Assembly: GCA_021647265.1 (NCBI GenBank)
Contig: JAKIVA010000006.1
Span: forward strand, 19,390 to 83,389
DNA from: Lutibacter sp.
Lineage (GTDB): Bacteria > Bacteroidota > Bacteroidia > Flavobacteriales > Flavobacteriaceae
Length of the DNA stretch: 64,000 bases
Reading direction: 5' to 3'
Shown one piece after another: positions 51,895 through 62,165 of the stretch. Numbering within the stretch: the stretch's first letter is position 1; the number at the start of each line of letters is the position of its first letter. A program made the translations under genes and the position numbers. The notes under the pieces are model-generated. The model made no database searches, was not told the DNA's origin, and worked only from the letters and a program-made list of their open reading frames with translations.

Positions 51895-53121
51895 ATGTTA
51901 TATTATTTATTTGAATATTTAGATAAACATTACAATTTAGCAGGAGCTGGATTGTTTCAATATATTTCGTTTAGATCCGCTATGAGCTTCATTGTTTCTT
52001 TGCTTTTTTCAACAATTTATGGAAAACGAATTATTGATTATTTACAACTAAAACAGGTTGGAGAATCTGTAAGAGATTTAGGACTGGAAGGACAAGTGGA
52101 AAAAGCGGGAACACCAACAATGGGAGGTATTATAATTATTTTAGCTACCCTTATTCCTGTGCTTTTATTTGCCCAAGTAGATAATGTTTACATCGTAATT
52201 TTAATAGTAACTACTTTGTGGATGGGTACCATTGGTTTTATTGATGATTATATTAAAATTTTTAGAAAAAATAAAGAAGGGTTAAAAGGAAAATTTAAAA
52301 TTTTAGGGCAGGTTACATTGGGGATTTTTGTTGGGTCAATGTTGTATTTTCATCCAAGTGTAACTATGAAAGAGAAATTGCCTGTAAAGTACCAATATAC
52401 TACAGAGGATGGAACACCTGTTTTATTTGGCAAGGCTAAAAAATCTACTAAAACTACCATCCCTTTTTTAAAAAACAATGAGTTAGAATATGCTGATGCT
52501 CTTACTATTTTTGGAGAAGGGTTTAAAGATTATGCTTGGATAATATTTATTCCAATAGTAATTTTTATTATCACAGCAGTTTCAAATGGAGCAAATTTAA
52601 CTGATGGAATTGATGGTTTGGCAGCGGGTTCATCAGCCATAATTGTGCTCACGTTAGGTATTTTTGCCTGGGTTTCAGGAAATATCATTTTCGCAAATTA
52701 TTTAGATGTAATGTACATACCAAATTCTGGTGAAATGACTGTTTTTATAGCGGCTTTTGTAGGTGCATTGATAGGTTTTTTATGGTACAACACCTATCCG
52801 GCTCAAGTTTTTATGGGAGATACGGGTAGCTTAACTATTGGAGGAATTATAGCTGTTTTAGCTATTGCCGTACGTAAAGAATTGCTGATTCCAATTTTAG
52901 CCGGAGTCTTTTTTGTTGAAACATTATCAGTAATATTTCAGGTTGGCTATTTCAAATACACGAAGAAAAAATTTGGAGCAGGTAAACGCATATTTAAAAT
53001 GTCACCATTACATCATCATTATCAAAAATCTGGCTATCATGAAAGTAAAATTGTAACCCGATTTTGGATTATAGGAATTATGTTGGCGGTGCTTACAATT
53101 GTAACACTAAAATTGAGGTAA
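51895..53121 (+). CDS. mraY: Phospho-MurNAc-pentapeptide translocase MraY
   Basis: MraY makes lipid I on the inner face of the cytoplasmic membrane. The 408-residue protein has about ten membrane segments, GTPTMGGIII near 73, FIDDYIKIFRKNKEGL near 118, NLTDGIDGLAAGS near 235 and the His-rich PLHHHYQKSGYHE near 380. Four bases separate it from murE and none from murD. Confidence 0.96.
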   Translation: MLYYLFEYLDKHYNLAGAGLFQYISFRSAMSFIVSLLFSTIYGKRIIDYLQLKQVGESVRDLGLEGQVEKAGTPTMGGIIIILATLIPVLLFAQVDNVYIVILIVTTLWMGTIGFIDDYIKIFRKNKEGLKGKFKILGQVTLGIFVGSMLYFHPSVTMKEKLPVKYQYTTEDGTPVLFGKAKKSTKTTIPFLKNNELEYADALTIFGEGFKDYAWIIFIPIVIFIITAVSNGANLTDGIDGLAAGSSAIIVLTLGIFAWVSGNIIFANYLDVMYIPNSGEMTVFIAAFVGALIGFLWYNTYPAQVFMGDTGSLTIGGIIAVLAIAVRKELLIPILAGVFFVETLSVIFQVGYFKYTKKKFGAGKRIFKMSPLHHHYQKSGYHESKIVTRFWIIGIMLAVLTIVTLKLR

Positions 53122-54453
53122 ATGAAATTGGTTGTGCTAGGAGCAGGAGAAAGTGGAGTAGGAACAGCTATTCTAGGAAAACAGCAAGGGTATAATGTAT
53201 TTGTTTCTGACAAAGGGATAATTGCAAATAAATACAAACAAGTTCTTTTAAATAATAACATTTCTTTTGAAGAAGAAAAGCATACTGAATCTAAAATTTT
53301 TGATGCTGATGTGGTAATGAAAAGTCCGGGAATTCCAGATGATGTTCCATTAATAAAAGCATTAAAACAAAAGAGTATTCCTGTTATATCAGAGATTGAA
53401 TTTGCTTCAAAATACACCAATGGAATTATTGTTGGAATTACAGGTTCAAATGGTAAAACAACTACAACAATGTTGGTTAACCATATTTTAAAAAAGGCAA
53501 ATTTAAGTGTTGGAATGGGAGGAAACATTGGAGATAGTTTTGCACAGCAAGTGGCAAAGCAAAACTTTGATATTCATGTGTTGGAATTGAGCAGTTTTCA
53601 ATTAGACGGAATAGAAAGCTTTCAGCCTCACATAGCAGTAATTACCAATATTACTCCAGATCATTTAGATAGGTATAATTATGATTTTGAAAAATATGTA
53701 GATTCAAAATTTAGAATTACTAAAAATCAAACCGAAAAAGATTTTTTGATTTATGATTTTGACGATAAAGTAATTGTAAACTGGTTGAAAAAAAATAAAG
53801 TAAAAGCAACGTTATTACCCTTTTCAATCAAAAACAAACTCGAACAAGGAGTGTATTTAGAAGATAATAAAATAATAATAAAATATAAAAAAGAAGAAAA
53901 AATAATGGGTATTTCATCTTTAGCATTAAAAGGTAAACACAATACAAAAAATGCAATGGCAGCTGCAATGACAGCTTCATTGTTAAAAGTAAGAAAAGAC
54001 ACTATTAGAGAGAGTTTAGAAGATTTTGAAGGAGCAGAGCATAGGCTTGAAAATGTACTAAAAATTAATGGTGTACAATATATCAATGATTCAAAAGCAA
54101 CCAATGTAAATGCTACATTTTATGCATTAGAAAGTATGAAATCTCCAACAGTGTGGATTGTTGGTGGTGTAGACAAAGGAAATGATTATTTAGACTTGAT
54201 GCCTTTAGTTAGAGAAAAAGTAAAAGCTATTATCTGTTTAGGTGTTGATAATCAAAAAATAGTTCAAACTTTTTTCAATGTAGTGGATTTAGTGGTTGAG
54301 ACCATGGGAGCTGAAGAAGCAGTAAAAGTAGCATATAAAATTGCTGAAAAAGGAGATACGGTGTTGTTATCTCCAGCTTGTGCAAGTTTTGATTTATTTG
54401 AAAATTATGAAGATAGAGGGGCTAAATTTAAAAAAGCAGTTAGAGAATTATAA
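53122..54453 (+). CDS. murD: UDP-MurNAc-L-alanine:D-glutamate ligase
   Basis: MurD adds D-glutamate to the precursor. The 443-residue protein has an N-terminal UDP-binding fold (VLGAGESGVGTAILG), the ATP loop GITGSNGKTTTTMLV near 110, and GAEHRLENV and NDSKATNVNAT, typical of the Mur ligases. It abuts mraY and ftsW without spacing. Confidence 0.96.
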   Translation: MKLVVLGAGESGVGTAILGKQQGYNVFVSDKGIIANKYKQVLLNNNISFEEEKHTESKIFDADVVMKSPGIPDDVPLIKALKQKSIPVISEIEFASKYTNGIIVGITGSNGKTTTTMLVNHILKKANLSVGMGGNIGDSFAQQVAKQNFDIHVLELSSFQLDGIESFQPHIAVITNITPDHLDRYNYDFEKYVDSKFRITKNQTEKDFLIYDFDDKVIVNWLKKNKVKATLLPFSIKNKLEQGVYLEDNKIIIKYKKEEKIMGISSLALKGKHNTKNAMAAAMTASLLKVRKDTIRESLEDFEGAEHRLENVLKINGVQYINDSKATNVNATFYALESMKSPTVWIVGGVDKGNDYLDLMPLVREKVKAIICLGVDNQKIVQTFFNVVDLVVETMGAEEAVKVAYKIAEKGDTVLLSPACASFDLFENYEDRGAKFKKAVREL

Positions 54454-55644
54454 ATGAAAAATATTCTTAGAAATATTGAAGGAGATCGTGCAATATGGGC
54501 TATAGTTGCAATATTAGCAATATTGTCATTTTTACCTGTTTATAGCGCAAGTACTAATTTAGTATATGTGGTTAACAATGGTACTCCTACTTTTCATTTA
54601 TTAAAACACGCTTTCTTATTAGCTTGTGGGTTTTTAATTATTTATGCTGTTCATAAAATTCCGTTTAGATACTTTAGTGGAGGTTCGGTTATAATGATTC
54701 CATTAGTAATTATATTGCTTATTTACACACTAACACAAGGAACTACAATTGGAGGAGCAAACGCAAGTCGTTGGATTCGAATTCCATTTATAGGTGTTGG
54801 TTTTCAAACATCAACGTTGGCAGGATTGGTATTGATGATTTACGTATCTCGTTACTTAGCCCGTAACAAGGATAAAAAAATTGTTTTTAAGGAAACTGTT
54901 TTACAATTATGGTTACCAGTTGCCATAATTTTAGCATTAATTTTACCAGCAAACTTCTCAACTACTGCCATTGTTTTTTTTATGATATTATTGTTAGCTT
55001 TTATAGGAGGCTATCCGTTAAAATATATTTTATCTGTTGTGGGAACAGGTGGTCTAATATTGGCTCTATTTGTGCTTACTGCAAAAGCATTTCCTGATGC
55101 TATGCCAAATAGAGTTGATACTTGGATTAGTAGAATTGAAAACTTTACAAATAAAAATGCTGAAGAAGGCTATCAGGTTGAAAAAGCCAAAATTGCTATA
55201 GCAAGTGGAGGATTAAAAGGAAGAGGCCCAGGAAAAAGTGTTCAAAAAAACTTTTTACCACAATCTTCATCCGATTTTATTTTTGCAATTATTGTTGAAG
55301 AATATGGACTATTAGGAGCTTTGGTTATAATTCTTCTGTACTTTATGTTACTTTTTAGAATAGTAATGGCAGCTAAAAAAGCAACCAGTATTTTTGCTAC
55401 ACTACTTATAATAGGAGTTGGTTTACCAATAATTTTTCAAGCAATAATTAATATGGCAGTAGCCATCAATTTGTTCCCTGTAACTGGGCAAACATTACCA
55501 CTTATTAGTAGTGGAGGTACATCAATTTGGATGACTTGTATTGCAATTGGAATTATTTTAAGTGTTACAGCAAATAAAGAGAAAGAAGAATTAACTGAGA
55601 ATGAAGAAAACCCTTTAGCTATTTTACATGAAACAATTGGTTAA
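54454..55644 (+). CDS. ftsW: Septal peptidoglycan polymerase FtsW (SEDS family)
   Basis: FtsW polymerises glycan at the septum with its partner FtsI. The 396-residue protein has about ten membrane segments and SEDS motifs: GANASRWIRI near 103, the region KIAIASGGLKGRGPGKSVQKNFLPQSSSDFIF-like near 245, and LPLISSGGTSIW near 345. It overlaps murG by 17 bases. Confidence 0.95.
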   Translation: MKNILRNIEGDRAIWAIVAILAILSFLPVYSASTNLVYVVNNGTPTFHLLKHAFLLACGFLIIYAVHKIPFRYFSGGSVIMIPLVIILLIYTLTQGTTIGGANASRWIRIPFIGVGFQTSTLAGLVLMIYVSRYLARNKDKKIVFKETVLQLWLPVAIILALILPANFSTTAIVFFMILLLAFIGGYPLKYILSVVGTGGLILALFVLTAKAFPDAMPNRVDTWISRIENFTNKNAEEGYQVEKAKIAIASGGLKGRGPGKSVQKNFLPQSSSDFIFAIIVEEYGLLGALVIILLYFMLLFRIVMAAKKATSIFATLLIIGVGLPIIFQAIINMAVAINLFPVTGQTLPLISSGGTSIWMTCIAIGIILSVTANKEKEELTENEENPLAILHETIG

Positions 55645-56722
55645 TATCATATTAAGCGGTGGAGGAACAGGAGGGCATATTTACCCTGCAGTTTCAATTG
55701 CAAATGAGCTAAAGGAAAAATACCCTAAAGCAAACTTTCTGTTTGTAGGTGCAAAAAACAGAATGGAAATGGAAAAAATTCCTCAGGCTGGTTATGAGAT
55801 TAAGGGTTTGTGGATTTCTGGAATTCAAAGAAAATTATCATTGCAAAATTTAATATTTCCGTTTAAACTTATCAATAGTTTATGGAATGCTTATAAAATT
55901 ATCAAAAAATTCAAACCATCTATTGTTATCGGTACAGGAGGGTTTGCAAGTGGTCCAACGTTATATATAGCAAGTGTAAAGGGGATAAAAACAATTATTC
56001 AAGAACAAAATTCATATCCGGGAATTACCAATAAATTATTGTCAAAAAAAGCTGATAAAATATGTGTTGCTTATGATGGGTTAGATCGTTTTTTTCCTTC
56101 AAAAAAAATAATAAAAACAGGAAACCCTGTTCGTCAAGATTTAATTAATGTTACTGGAAAACGAAAAGAAGCTCAACGTTATTTTAATTTAAAAGCGAAT
56201 AAAATAACATTGGTTGTTGTTGGTGGTAGCTTGGGTGCAAGAGCTGTTAATAATTTAATTGAAAAACATATTCATTGGATTGTATCAAATAATGTTCAGG
56301 TTATTTGGCAAACAGGAAAGTTGTATTACGAAGAATTTAAAAAGTACGACGAGTTGGAAAATGTACAAACACATGCTTTTCTAAACAGTATGGATTTAAC
56401 GTATGCTTCAGCAGATATATTGATAAGTAGGGCAGGAGCAAGTTCAATTTCAGAATTATGTATTGTTGGAAAACCGGTAATATTTATACCGTCACCAAAT
56501 GTCGCTGAAGATCATCAAACTAAAAATGCTTTAGCAATAGTTAATAATAACGCGGCCTTACTACTGAAAGAATCAGAATTAGACATGTTTCAAAAGATGT
56601 TTAAAGGGGTGTTAGATGATGAAAAATTACAACAAACGTTGAGTGAGAATATAAAAAAATTAGCATTACCAAATGCAACAAAAGATATAGTTAAAGAAAT
56701 AGAAAAATTATTAATTGGTTAA
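55628..56722 (+). CDS. murG: Lipid II-forming N-acetylglucosaminyltransferase MurG
   Basis: MurG adds GlcNAc to lipid I. The 364-residue GT28 enzyme has the glycine-rich loop SGGGTGGHIYPA near residues 9-20, GTGGFASGP near 100, EQNSYPG near 122, VVGGSLGAR near 190 and SRAGASSISEL near 258. It begins within ftsW and lies five bases before murC. Confidence 0.97.
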   Translation: MKQLVNIILSGGGTGGHIYPAVSIANELKEKYPKANFLFVGAKNRMEMEKIPQAGYEIKGLWISGIQRKLSLQNLIFPFKLINSLWNAYKIIKKFKPSIVIGTGGFASGPTLYIASVKGIKTIIQEQNSYPGITNKLLSKKADKICVAYDGLDRFFPSKKIIKTGNPVRQDLINVTGKRKEAQRYFNLKANKITLVVVGGSLGARAVNNLIEKHIHWIVSNNVQVIWQTGKLYYEEFKKYDELENVQTHAFLNSMDLTYASADILISRAGASSISELCIVGKPVIFIPSPNVAEDHQTKNALAIVNNNAALLLKESELDMFQKMFKGVLDDEKLQQTLSENIKKLALPNATKDIVKEIEKLLIG

Positions 56723-56727
56723 TTGAT

Positions 56728-58074
56728 TTGAATTTAGAGAGTATACATAACGTTTATTTTATTGGTATTGGAGGTATTGGTATGAGTGCTGTTGCAAATT
56801 ATTTTAAAAGCAATGGTAAAAATGTTGCGGGGTATGACAAAGTTTCAACCGAAATAACAAAGTCTCTTCAAGATATTGGAATCAATATTCATTTTGAAGA
56901 TTCAATAGATTTGATTCCTTCTGAATTTAAACAAAAGGAAAATACAATTGTAGTTTATACGCCAGCTATTTCAAAAAATCATTCCGAATTATGTTACTTT
57001 TTAGAGAATAATTTCAACGTATTAAAACGTGCTGAAATATTAGGTGAAATCACAAAAAACACCATTTGTTTGGCTGTTGCAGGAACACATGGTAAAACAA
57101 CTACCTCAACAATATTAGGACATATTTTAAAAGAAGCAGGTGTTAATGCCACTTCATTTTTAGGAGGTATTTCAGAAAACTACAATTCAAATTTAATTTT
57201 AGGAGGAAATGAAATTTCAGTTGTTGAGGCAGATGAATTTGATAGATCATTTTTGAAACTGTCACCAAATATTGCCTGTATAACTTCAATGGATGCAGAT
57301 CATTTAGATGTTTATGGTAGTCATTTTGAACTAGTAAAATCATTTAAAGATTTTGCAGAAAAAGTCTCAGATACAATAATAATTAGAAATGGATTACCAA
57401 TTAACGGATTAACGTATGGAATAAATGAAAATGCTGATTTTGATGCTAAAAATTTAAAAATAATAGATGGGGCTTACATTTTTGATGTTCAAACTCCAAC
57501 AGAATATATTAAAAACATAAAAATAAATTTACCTGGAAAACATAATGTGCTAAATACTGTGGCTGCTTTAGCAATGGCAAATATTTTTGGAGTTTCACTC
57601 CCTGTCATTGCTAAGGCTTTACTAACATTTAGAGGTGTTAAAAGACGTTTTTCATATAAAATAAAAACAGATAATTTAGTGTTGATTGATGATTACGCAC
57701 ATCATCCAACTGAAATTAATGCTGTTGTAGATTCGGTGAAAGAAATGTATCCTTCAAAAAAAATATTGGGTGTTTTTCAACCGCATTTGTACAGTAGAAC
57801 AAAAGATTTTATTGATGGTTTTGTCACAAGTTTATCTCAATTTGACGAACTGATTTTACTAGATATTTATCCCGCAAGAGAATTGCCAATTGAAGGGGTA
57901 AATTCAACGTGGTTATTAAGTAAAATTACCACTGAAAAGAAGCAAATTTCAAGCAAAAAAAAATTAGCGGTAAACATATTAAAATCTAAAGCTAAAATAA
58001 TCGTTATGATTGGAGCTGGAGATATAGGTGAATTGGTAAATGAAATTAAAAATAATTTAAGTGTTGAAAGTTAA
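56728..58074 (+). CDS. murC: UDP-MurNAc:L-alanine ligase
   Basis: MurC starts the stem peptide by adding L-alanine. The 448-residue protein has FIGIGGIGMSAVA near residue 10, the ATP loop AGTHGKTTTSTIL near 117, and DDYAHHPTEI near 313, characteristic of MurC. The start codon is TTG. It overlaps ftsQ by 14 bases. Confidence 0.96.
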   Translation: MNLESIHNVYFIGIGGIGMSAVANYFKSNGKNVAGYDKVSTEITKSLQDIGINIHFEDSIDLIPSEFKQKENTIVVYTPAISKNHSELCYFLENNFNVLKRAEILGEITKNTICLAVAGTHGKTTTSTILGHILKEAGVNATSFLGGISENYNSNLILGGNEISVVEADEFDRSFLKLSPNIACITSMDADHLDVYGSHFELVKSFKDFAEKVSDTIIIRNGLPINGLTYGINENADFDAKNLKIIDGAYIFDVQTPTEYIKNIKINLPGKHNVLNTVAALAMANIFGVSLPVIAKALLTFRGVKRRFSYKIKTDNLVLIDDYAHHPTEINAVVDSVKEMYPSKKILGVFQPHLYSRTKDFIDGFVTSLSQFDELILLDIYPARELPIEGVNSTWLLSKITTEKKQISSKKKLAVNILKSKAKIIVMIGAGDIGELVNEIKNNLSVES

Positions 58075-58786
58075 TTGGAATTACATAAAAGGCCTTATTT
58101 TATTGCTATTAGTAGTGTTTTTGCTTGGTTTTTCAAATAAGAAAAATAACCGTAAAAAAGTGCGAGATGTTGCTATTGAATTTGAGGAAGGAAATAACTT
58201 ATTTATGAGTTATCAAATGGTTAATAAATTGTTAATACAAAATGGAGCAGCAGTTAAAAACCAAGCAAAATCTGTTATAGATTTACACTTGTTAGAAACA
58301 AACGTGCTGTCGCACCCCATGGTAGAAGATGCAGCTATTTTTTTAACGGTTGATGGTTTGTTGAAAGCGAAAGTGAAACAACGCACACCTATTGCAAGAG
58401 TTTTAACAAATACAAAGAGTTATTATATTGATAAACAGGCCAAAATAATGCCTTTATCAGAAAATTACTCCGCAAGAGTATTGTTAATTTCAGGTGATAT
58501 AAAAAAGGAGGATATTCCTAAATTGCACTTTTTGGTAACAACAATTTTGAATGATAAGTTTTTAAAAAAACAGTTAATAGGAATTCAAAAAATGAAGCAT
58601 GGAGAATTTCTTTTGAAGATGAGAGTAGGAAATCAGAAAATATTTTTAGGAAAAATTCAAAATTTGCATCAAAAATTTGAAAATTTAAAATCCTTTTTGA
58701 GTAAAACAATGACCGATAAAACAATAGAAAACTATACATCGATAAATTTAAAATACAACGGTCAGGTTGTGTGTACAAAAAAGTAA
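58061..58786 (+). CDS. ftsQ: Cell division protein FtsQ
   Basis: The 241-residue protein has a short cytoplasmic N-terminus, one membrane segment (about 10-25, GLILLLLVVFLLGFSN) and a periplasmic POTRA-like region (VRDVAIEFEEGNNLFMSYQMVNKLL) followed by a beta domain. Position between murC and ftsA supports FtsQ. The start is GTG at 58061 inside murC; TTG at 58064 is an alternative. Confidence 0.9.
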   Translation: MLKVNWNYIKGLILLLLVVFLLGFSNKKNNRKKVRDVAIEFEEGNNLFMSYQMVNKLLIQNGAAVKNQAKSVIDLHLLETNVLSHPMVEDAAIFLTVDGLLKAKVKQRTPIARVLTNTKSYYIDKQAKIMPLSENYSARVLLISGDIKKEDIPKLHFLVTTILNDKFLKKQLIGIQKMKHGEFLLKMRVGNQKIFLGKIQNLHQKFENLKSFLSKTMTDKTIENYTSINLKYNGQVVCTKK

Positions 58787-58789
58787 ATT

Positions 58790-60103
58790 ATGGAACACAA
58801 TGATATTTCAGTAGGGCTAGATATAGGGACAACCAAAATTGTCGCTATGATTGGACGTAGAAATGAATACGGGAAAATAGAGTTGCTAGGTACAGGTAAA
58901 GCTAAAAGTTTAGGTGTGCATCGAGGTGTTGTTAATAACATAACACAAACTATCCAGTCAATTCAAATGGCTGTTGATGAGGCTATTGCGGTTTCGGGTA
59001 TTAAAATTACCGAAGCTGTTGTAGGTATTGCTGGGCAACATATAAGGAGTTTGCAACACAGTGATTACATTACACGACCAAATTCTGAAGAAGTAATTAG
59101 TGATGAAGATTTGGAAAAACTTGAAAAACAGGTTTATAAATTGGTAATGCTTCCTGGAGAAGAAATTATCCATGTACTTCCACAAGAATTTAAAGTTGAC
59201 GGGCAAGCTGAAATTACAGAGCCTGTTGGGATGTATGGAGGGAGATTAGAAGCTAACTTTCATGTAGTAGTTGGACAAGTTTCATCTATAAGAAATATTG
59301 GGCGCTGCATTAAAAGTGCTGGATTAAATTTGGCAGGAATTACTTTGGAGCCATTGGCATCAGCAGAAGCAGTTTTAAGTACGGAAGAAAAAGAAGCAGG
59401 TGTTGCCTTAATTGATATAGGTGGAGGCACTACAGACTTAGCGATATTTAAAAATGGAATTATTCGTCATACAGCTGTGGTTCCTTTTGGAGGAAATGTA
59501 ATTACAGATGATATAAAAGAAGGTTGTTCCATTATTGAAAAACAGGCAGAATTATTAAAAACCAAATTTGGATCAGCTTGGCCAGGAGAAAATAAAGAAA
59601 ATGAAATAGTTTCAATTCCAGGTTTAAGAGGAAGAGACCCTAAAGAAATTACACTTAAAAACTTGTCAAAAATAATTAACGCGAGAGTTATAGAGATTGT
59701 TGAACAGGTTTTTTTAGAAATTAAAAATTACGGATACGAAGAATCAAAGAAAAAATTAATTGCGGGTATTGTTTTAACAGGAGGTGGAGCTCAATTAAAA
59801 CACATTAAACAATTAGTTGAATATATTACGGGAATGGATACGAGAATTGGCTATCCAAATGAAAATTTAGCAGGTGATTCAGATGAAAGTTTATCAAGCC
59901 CACAATATGCAACAGCGGTTGGACTTTTAATGAATGGCTTAAATAAAATAGAGAAAGCTAAGTTACAAGAACAACAAATTGAAAATGAATCTCTTCAGGA
60001 AGAAGAAAATGCAGTAAAAGAGGAAATCAAAGAAATACCTAAAAAATCGATTTTTGAAAAATGGGGAGATAAATTCAGAGATTTTTTAGACAATGCAGAG
60101 TAA
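58790..60103 (+). CDS. ftsA: Cell division protein FtsA
   Basis: FtsA is an actin-like ATPase that anchors FtsZ to the membrane. The 437-residue protein has SVGLDIGTTKIVAMIG (phosphate 1), ALIDIGGGTTDLAIF (phosphate 2) near 205, and IVLTGGGAQLKHI near 325. The C-terminal end is amphipathic (KSIFEKWGDKFRDFLDNAE) and would bind the membrane. It is three bases after ftsQ. Confidence 0.97.
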   Translation: MEHNDISVGLDIGTTKIVAMIGRRNEYGKIELLGTGKAKSLGVHRGVVNNITQTIQSIQMAVDEAIAVSGIKITEAVVGIAGQHIRSLQHSDYITRPNSEEVISDEDLEKLEKQVYKLVMLPGEEIIHVLPQEFKVDGQAEITEPVGMYGGRLEANFHVVVGQVSSIRNIGRCIKSAGLNLAGITLEPLASAEAVLSTEEKEAGVALIDIGGGTTDLAIFKNGIIRHTAVVPFGGNVITDDIKEGCSIIEKQAELLKTKFGSAWPGENKENEIVSIPGLRGRDPKEITLKNLSKIINARVIEIVEQVFLEIKNYGYEESKKKLIAGIVLTGGGAQLKHIKQLVEYITGMDTRIGYPNENLAGDSDESLSSPQYATAVGLLMNGLNKIEKAKLQEQQIENESLQEEENAVKEEIKEIPKKSIFEKWGDKFRDFLDNAE

Positions 60104-60138
60104 AAATAAATAAAGAAAAAGACCAATAAAAATATATT

Positions 60139-62043
60139 ATGAGCAGTTCAAATTTCAGCAACATTTCATTCGATTTACCAAAAAATCAGTCTAACGTTAT
60201 TAAAGTAATAGGAGTTGGAGGAGGTGGTAGTAACGCCGTTAATTACATGTATTCACAAGGAATTAAAGGTGTTGATTTTGTTATTTGTAATACCGATGCT
60301 CAAGCATTACAAAACAGTCCAATTCCTACTAAAATTCAATTAGGAGTTTCTTTAACTGAAGGTTTAGGAGCAGGTGCAAATCCAGATGTTGGTCAACAAG
60401 CAGCAATAGAAAGCATACAAGAAATTAAAGATATGCTATCCTCTAATTCTAAAATGGTATTTATTACTGTTGGGATGGGCGGAGGAACCGGCACAGGCGC
60501 AGCACCAATTATTGCTAAAGTTGCTCGTGAATTAGATTTATTAACAATTGGTATTGTAACAACTCCATTTTCTTTTGAGGGTAAAATGCGTAATGAGCAA
60601 GCTCAACAAGGAATTGAAAACCTACGTGAATATGTTGATTCATTGGTTGTAATTAATAATAATAAATTGAGGGAAGTTTATGGAAATCTTGGTTTTAAAG
60701 CAGGGTTCTCCAAAGCAGATGAAGTATTATCAACAGCTTCTCGAGGTATTGCCGAAGTAATTACACACCATTACACTCAGAATATTGATTTAAGAGATGC
60801 TAAAACAGTATTGTCAAATAGCGGAACTGCAATTATGGGATCTGCCTCTGCTTCAGGAGAAAACAGATCTGAAATAGCAATTTCAAAAGCATTAGATTCT
60901 CCACTATTAAATGATAATAAAATTACAGGAGCAAAAAATGTATTGTTATTAATTGTTTCAGGAAGTGAAGAAATTACTATTGACGAAATAGGTGAAATAA
61001 ATGATTTTATTCAGGCAGAGGCAAAATCAAATGTAAATATTATTATGGGAGTTGGTGAAGATGAATCTTTAGGTGATGCTATTTCAGTAACCATAGTTGC
61101 TACGGGATTTAATCCGGATCAACAACATGAAATCATCAATACTGACCCCAAAAAAATTATTCATACGCTAGGAGATGATGATCAGGAAGCTACGTACGAT
61201 TTTACAGAGAAGAAAATTGACAGGCCTTTAGAAAAGGAAATGTCAAAGCCTGTAGATGTTGCAAATAATGATAAAATAATATATAAATTAGAAGAAGAAA
61301 TAGAAGAAGATTTTGAACTAATTCCTACGACTGAATTTGTTAATAATATTGATGTCGTTTATGAAGAAATTAATTTAAATGTTGCTGAAGAAGATTTTGT
61401 AATAACTTCTGTAGCTGCTGATAAAGAAGAAGAATTAATTGAAGAAAAGGAAATAGAAAATCAAATTTCTCTTACGTTCGATTTACCTATTGAGAAATCT
61501 ACTAAAAATATTGAACAAGAGAAGGAAGAAGTTAAAATTGACACTATTGAAGTTTTTGAACATCAAGAGGTTAAACCAACCAAAGAAATAGAAGAAGATA
61601 TTTATTTTTCATTAGAAGATTATACAGAATTGGAAGACAGTTTAACAAAAGCTAAAAAGCCAACATCAATTAATAGAGAAATAGATGATGATTTAAATTT
61701 CACTCTCCATTCAGGAAATAATGATAAAATTGATGTTAATGAGCAGGAAGTAATAGATTATAAAGAAATTTCTCCATTAGATTTAACAATTGAAGAGCTG
61801 CAAAAAAGAGCTTCTGAAAGACGTAAAAAAATGAAAAATTTCAATTATAAATTTATAAATAATATCAAGAAAAAAATTGATGATATAGAAAAAGAACCAG
61901 CATATAAAAGAATGGGAGTTGAATTGGAAGAAACATCACATTCATCAGAAATTAACCAATCAAGAACAACTCTTGAAATTGATGATAATGATGACATTCA
62001 ATTTAGAACTAATAATTCTTTTTTACATGATAACGTTGATTAA
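60139..62043 (+). CDS. ftsZ: Cell division protein FtsZ with long acidic C-terminal linker
   Basis: FtsZ is the tubulin-like GTPase that forms the division ring. The GTP-binding G-box GGGTGTG is at residues 114-120, preceded by VGGGGSNAVNYM near 26, and the T7 loop and C-terminal GTPase part run to about 330. The remaining 300 residues are a Glu/Asp/Lys-rich linker, far longer than the E. coli one, ending in NNSFLHDNVD, the likely conserved tail that binds FtsA. It is the last dcw gene, before a strong terminator. Confidence 0.97.
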   Translation: MSSSNFSNISFDLPKNQSNVIKVIGVGGGGSNAVNYMYSQGIKGVDFVICNTDAQALQNSPIPTKIQLGVSLTEGLGAGANPDVGQQAAIESIQEIKDMLSSNSKMVFITVGMGGGTGTGAAPIIAKVARELDLLTIGIVTTPFSFEGKMRNEQAQQGIENLREYVDSLVVINNNKLREVYGNLGFKAGFSKADEVLSTASRGIAEVITHHYTQNIDLRDAKTVLSNSGTAIMGSASASGENRSEIAISKALDSPLLNDNKITGAKNVLLLIVSGSEEITIDEIGEINDFIQAEAKSNVNIIMGVGEDESLGDAISVTIVATGFNPDQQHEIINTDPKKIIHTLGDDDQEATYDFTEKKIDRPLEKEMSKPVDVANNDKIIYKLEEEIEEDFELIPTTEFVNNIDVVYEEINLNVAEEDFVITSVAADKEEELIEEKEIENQISLTFDLPIEKSTKNIEQEKEEVKIDTIEVFEHQEVKPTKEIEEDIYFSLEDYTELEDSLTKAKKPTSINREIDDDLNFTLHSGNNDKIDVNEQEVIDYKEISPLDLTIEELQKRASERRKKMKNFNYKFINNIKKKIDDIEKEPAYKRMGVELEETSHSSEINQSRTTLEIDDNDDIQFRTNNSFLHDNVD

Positions 62044-62089
62044 AGTTTAGCCCAAAGATGAGTGCCCTTAGATGAATTTTCTAAGTTTT

Positions 62090-62138
62090 GGACTCGGAAA
62101 TCTTTATGATTTTAAAGATTTTCGAGTTCTTTTTTTTT
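62090..62138 (+). terminator. Strong terminator at the end of the dcw cluster
   Basis: A 16-bp stem (62090-62105 with 62114-62129, including two G-T pairs) encloses an 8-nt loop and is followed by nine T. It separates ftsZ from the yqeY-like gene. TATCTTCG just after the T-run resembles the -7 promoter box and may start the next gene. Confidence 0.88.
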
Positions 62139-62165
62139 ATCTTCGCAAAATAAATATAGTAAGTT

